Source: Muribaculum sp.
GTDB lineage: Bacteria > Bacteroidota > Bacteroidia > Bacteroidales > Muribaculaceae
DNA: 64,000 bases
Reading direction: 5' to 3'
Assembly: GCA_023666965.1 (NCBI GenBank)
Contig: JAMPAZ010000001.1
Coordinates: 987,222 to 1,051,221, forward strand
This document shows positions 61,373 to 64,000 of this stretch, one piece after another (position 1 is the stretch's first letter; each line of letters starts with the position of its first letter). The position numbers were made by a program, and so were the translations under genes. Under the pieces are notes generated by a model. The model was given only the letters and a program-made list of their open reading frames with translations. It was not told where the DNA came from and searched no databases.

Positions 61373-61672
61373 TTATTCTTCAAATCTTGGTCGGTAGGAA
61401 TCCATAAGGAATTTCTCCACATCAGACTCCTCATATAATATTTTACCGTCAAGACGGTAAAATGAGATCAAGCCTCTGTCTCTGTAATCCTGCAATGTGC
61501 GACGGGAGAGATTCAACTTTTCGGAGAGTTGTGCATCGGTGACAAACCGCTTACCCATAAGGGTGGGTCTGTAATCCCTTATGAGATTCTCCGATTTCTC
61601 AATTGCATCCCGACCTTGGGCGAGAAATATTTTCACGCACTCATCGTTTTTAGTGATTATCCTTTCCATCAT
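61373..61672 (-). CDS. Helix-turn-helix protein, Xis-like (MerR-type fold)
   Basis: In 99 residues, a helical N-terminus is followed by a winged helix-turn-helix: RFVTDAQLSEKLNLSRRTLQDYRDRGLISFYRLDGKILYEESDVEKFL. This arrangement is typical of excision factors (Xis2d-like) of Bacteroides integrative elements and of many MerR/excisionase-fold regulators. It lies 1 bp from the second such gene upstream, so the two are co-transcribed. A 24-bp palindrome (ATTTTACCGTC-AA-GACGGTAAAAT) falls within its coding sequence at 61440-61463. A role in excision or in control of the integrase is inferred. Confidence 0.83.
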   Translation of the reverse strand: MMERIITKNDECVKIFLAQGRDAIEKSENLIRDYRPTLMGKRFVTDAQLSEKLNLSRRTLQDYRDRGLISFYRLDGKILYEESDVEKFLMDSYRPRFEE

Positions 61673-61673
61673 G

Positions 61674-61943
61674 TCATTGCGTCATTGCTATTGCGTGGAC
61701 ATCCTCTGCCTTGTAGCAGCTTTTCTTGCCATGCTTCACGAATCCGATTCTGCCACCGTATTGCAGATTTCTCACCTTTCGTTCTGATATATTCAGTATC
61801 TGGCATACCTCCTGAAGGGTGAGCCAGTCTCCATTTCCTTTATCCCTCATTCTCTCATACAGGGAGTTGACTGCATTGTGAAGGTATGCCATTCTTTCAA
61901 GCATTGCTTCAAAGATTTCTTTTTCAATCTGTACTATTTCCAA
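61674..61943 (-). CDS. Second helix-turn-helix protein, Xis-like
   Basis: Up to 89 residues, with a helical N-terminus and a winged helix-turn-helix in DWLTLQEVCQILNISERKVRNLQYGGRIGFVKHGKKSCYKAEDVHAIA. The frame begins at TTG (61943); an in-frame ATG lies at 61904. A stop precedes the TTG, so nothing longer is possible. It resembles the DNA-binding Xis/RDF proteins of Bacteroides elements. Two adjacent genes of this type recall xis2c/xis2d of CTnDOT-like elements. Confidence 0.8.
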   Translation of the reverse strand: MEIVQIEKEIFEAMLERMAYLHNAVNSLYERMRDKGNGDWLTLQEVCQILNISERKVRNLQYGGRIGFVKHGKKSCYKAEDVHAIAMTQ

Positions 61944-61973
61944 TGTATTATGTTGGATTCAGTGTTTCTGATT

Positions 61974-62003
61974 GAAAAAGAAGGCGGAGTCCCCTCCGCC
62001 TTC
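61974..62003 (-). terminator. Terminator of the topoisomerase-like gene
   Basis: On the minus strand GAAGGCGGAG pairs with CTCCGCCTTC over four bases, followed by TTTTTC. Confidence 0.8.
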
Positions 62004-62094
62004 AACCACTAAATCCGCAATCAAGTATGAAACAAACTTATGACTGCGATTCGATTGCGAATTTAGTGATATTTTTCAATCAGCGGTTATAATT

Positions 62095-64000
62095 TCAATA
62101 TAATTTGGCGGCGATGGGAGCGAAGGCGAGTCCTTTGCCTTTGCCACGGACTACAATGTCGTAGAACTGGTGGCCGCGCTGGTTGGTAAACTCTATCTGT
62201 GAGGTGTAGCCGTGGGTCAGGAGGTTGTCAATCTCCTTGTAGGTGAACTTGTGGCCCATGAACTGCAATGGCATTGTGAAGCCGCAGATGTGGCACTTGG
62301 CGACACGGGGATAGCGGACTACGGAGTGTCTTCCGCATATCGGGCATAGATGGGTGTCTTCCTTTGCCGGGAACAGTCGGCTGTCGGTGATGAGTTGCTC
62401 GGTCTTGTCGTAGATGAACTTACCGAACTCCTGCATCAGTCTTGCTCCGCCGATGCTCTGCTTGCGGTTGGCATAGAGCCGTTCCGCCTCCACCTGATAG
62501 GCCATCAGATTACTGAGGGCAAAGGTGGCGTCGAATGTCTCCAGAAGGAGATTGCCCTCGCCGGTGATTGCCGGTTCACCGCATACATTAAGAAGGAAGC
62601 GGTTGGCAATGAGACGGTCGATTGAGTCTGACACATCGTGATATGCAAGCGTGAACGGCATATCGGGGTTGAACTGCTTGGAGAGCATCAGAAGCATTGT
62701 AGTGAGAGCGGCGGCGAGATCTCCCATGTTGGGTGCTTTCGGTGGTACACTCTTGGTTGAGAACTGCGACTTTCCCGTCAGCTTCGCCTCTACGGTCTTG
62801 GGAACTTTGACGGCATCGTTATATGGGATAGTGCCGTAAAACGGCTCACCGTTGATTTCGATTTCAACCACCAGTTCCTGCTCGGTGGTCGCCCCGGCGA
62901 GATTCGTGAGGAATCTCTCGCGGATGATGTCATAGACCTGCTGCTCGTCGGCAGACAGCGTGATAGGCTTCGTGCCGGTGATGATTATTCCATGGTTGCC
63001 GCTGATTTCCGCATCAGGGGCGAAAGGATATTTCTTCGCGCTCTTGTAAGAAGCGTTGATGTATGGCTTCAGCGACTCCAGAAGCTTGGCGCACGATGTC
63101 AGTGGCGATGAGATAAAGCCTCGCTCGTAAAGGCTGATGGCGATGTCGCGTGTCTGCGAGAATGAGAGATGCAGTTTCTCCCATACCTCACACTGGAGGC
63201 TGACGAGTGTGAACAATGCCGGTGCCGGAGAGGTCTCCATATCGAGCATAACATCTTTTGCCACCAGAGTGGCAGGGATGTTGAGTGCCTTGTATGCTTC
63301 TGCGGCTTCCTCCTTGCTGTCGTATGTGGCGCAAGGATAGAACTTGATGGGCTGGCCAAGCACCTCGCCACTGACCATTACGGAGTGTGTTACCGTGGGG
63401 ACGTGAGCCTTGATTGCTTCTTCCGAAGCCTGAAGAAAACTTTTGGCTGCGCAGAGGACAAGAAGGTCCTTGCGGTGGATAGGCTCAACCAAGCCCTTGA
63501 ACAGAGAGCGGTAGGCTTCGGTGACATTGTACTTGAAAGCCTCGTCCATAGCCATGCCCACCAGCCCGGACTGGGCGAGATTGTAGAACTTGCGTCCCCA
63601 TTGGCGCGTCTTGTAGGCTGCCTTGACAGCCTTACGCTCCAACCGGGTGAGATACATACGGCTTGTGGGCGCCCCAACTTTGAAGAAGCGGCAGATGTTG
63701 ACAAATCTGCCCTGTGCATCCGCTCCGCCATCGGAAGCGAATGTAACTTCGAGACCGCCACGGATGAGTTCGCCCACATAGTCGGCGTATGCCTGATCCT
63801 CGGCTGATATGCCGTAGCGTCCATTCTCGTATGCGGTGTAGCGTATGCCGTAGGTGTAACGCTCCGGCACGATGGGGAGAGCGTCCTTGCCGGGAAGTAC
63901 TCCGATGCCGTAAGGACGGATGAAGTCGGGTGAGATAGTGACGACAGCGTAGATGTCGTTGTAGTGTACGCCGGGAATGGCTACGGTATTGTTTACGTTA
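62095..64000 (-). CDS. Type IA topoisomerase-like protein lacking active-site residues (partial, 5' end beyond the window)
   Basis: The frame is open to the right edge, so the N-terminus is missing. The fold is TopB-like: GNHGIIITGTKPITLSADEQQVYDIIRERFL matches the DHHAIIPT-type motif of topoisomerase III, SFSQTRDIAISLYERGFISSPLTSCAKLLESL aligns with the LYE..ITYPRTDS segment, and the C-terminus has a zinc ribbon (CPICGRHS...CHICGF). In the ITYPRTDS position this protein reads FISSPLTSC, so the catalytic Tyr and neighbouring Arg and Asp are gone. The Toprim DxxREGE-type motif reads SDGGADAQG. It is probably a pseudoenzyme related to the Exc protein of CTnDOT-like elements. It is the most distal gene seen. 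Confidence 0.72.
   Translation of the reverse strand, partial: NVNNTVAIPGVHYNDIYAVVTISPDFIRPYGIGVLPGKDALPIVPERYTYGIRYTAYENGRYGISAEDQAYADYVGELIRGGLEVTFASDGGADAQGRFVNICRFFKVGAPTSRMYLTRLERKAVKAAYKTRQWGRKFYNLAQSGLVGMAMDEAFKYNVTEAYRSLFKGLVEPIHRKDLLVLCAAKSFLQASEEAIKAHVPTVTHSVMVSGEVLGQPIKFYPCATYDSKEEAAEAYKALNIPATLVAKDVMLDMETSPAPALFTLVSLQCEVWEKLHLSFSQTRDIAISLYERGFISSPLTSCAKLLESLKPYINASYKSAKKYPFAPDAEISGNHGIIITGTKPITLSADEQQVYDIIRERFLTNLAGATTEQELVVEIEINGEPFYGTIPYNDAVKVPKTVEAKLTGKSQFSTKSVPPKAPNMGDLAAALTTMLLMLSKQFNPDMPFTLAYHDVSDSIDRLIANRFLLNVCGEPAITGEGNLLLETFDATFALSNLMAYQVEAERLYANRKQSIGGARLMQEFGKFIYDKTEQLITDSRLFPAKEDTHLCPICGRHSVVRYPRVAKCHICGFTMPLQFMGHKFTYKEIDNLLTHGYTSQIEFTNQRGHQFYDIVVRGKGKGLAFAPIAAKLY

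Noticed and set aside
63169-63807. A 212-codon plus-strand frame opposite the topoisomerase-like gene
   Set aside because: It is antisense to a protein with clear TopB-like motifs and a zinc ribbon, and shows no domain.

Overview
The window looks like a chromosomal segment of an uncultured-type gut Bacteroidales, most like Muribaculaceae (Duncaniella/Muribaculum relatives). The grounds are Bacteroidota-type promoters (TTTG, about 19-20 bp, then TAnnTTTG) in front of many genes, a SusC/SusD pair driven by an ECF sigma/FecR cascade, many lipoproteins, a PorT-family barrel, and Bacteroidetes-type TopA and FtsH. The placement is inferred from gene content, not from any database search.

Region 1 (1-13.3 kb, mostly plus strand) is housekeeping: the end of a low-molecular-weight phosphatase, parC with two envelope genes, a glyS-lemA-FKBP-dnaX run, then topA and an RluA pseudouridine synthase. 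Region 2 (13.3-15 kb) holds a histidine acid phosphatase and two identical tRNA-Val genes.

Region 3 (15.05-25.7 kb, minus strand) is the most interesting part: a nine-gene, tightly packed operon. It starts with a three-helix membrane protein and a 1070-residue tubulin/FtsZ-superfamily protein (GGTGSG motif). Then come a zinc-ribbon membrane protein, several exported proteins of unknown function (two resemble each other at the C-terminus), a formylglycine-generating-enzyme-like protein lacking the usual cysteine, and a metallophosphoesterase. It has one recognisable promoter, with a (TAGGA)7 tract upstream. It looks like an envelope-associated cytomotive or membrane-remodelling system with no described function.

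Region 4 (25.8-43.9 kb) is mixed core metabolism and cell biology: YitT, PorT-like barrel, ArnT-like glycosyltransferase, class I fumarase, DnaB, S9 peptidase, aminotransferase, LolC/E-like permease, RsfS and FtsH. Inserted among these are two AT-rich orphan genes, a family of palindromic extragenic repeats (four copies), and a long inverted-repeat element that may be a structured RNA.

Region 5 (44.0-58.3 kb, minus strand) is a polysaccharide-utilisation-like locus in which the usual glycosidases are replaced by a glycerophosphodiester phosphodiesterase, an organophosphate transporter and an SGNH hydrolase. The sigma factor, a BACON lipoprotein and FecR lie at its head. It probably scavenges glycerophosphodiesters or related phospholipid products.

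Region 6 (58.4-64 kb) has dapA, then a tRNA-Arg(TCT) that marks the end of an integrative element. The element begins with an array of GTGAGTC repeats, a tyrosine recombinase and two Xis-like helix-turn-helix genes. It continues past the window with a type IA topoisomerase-like protein that has lost its active-site residues.
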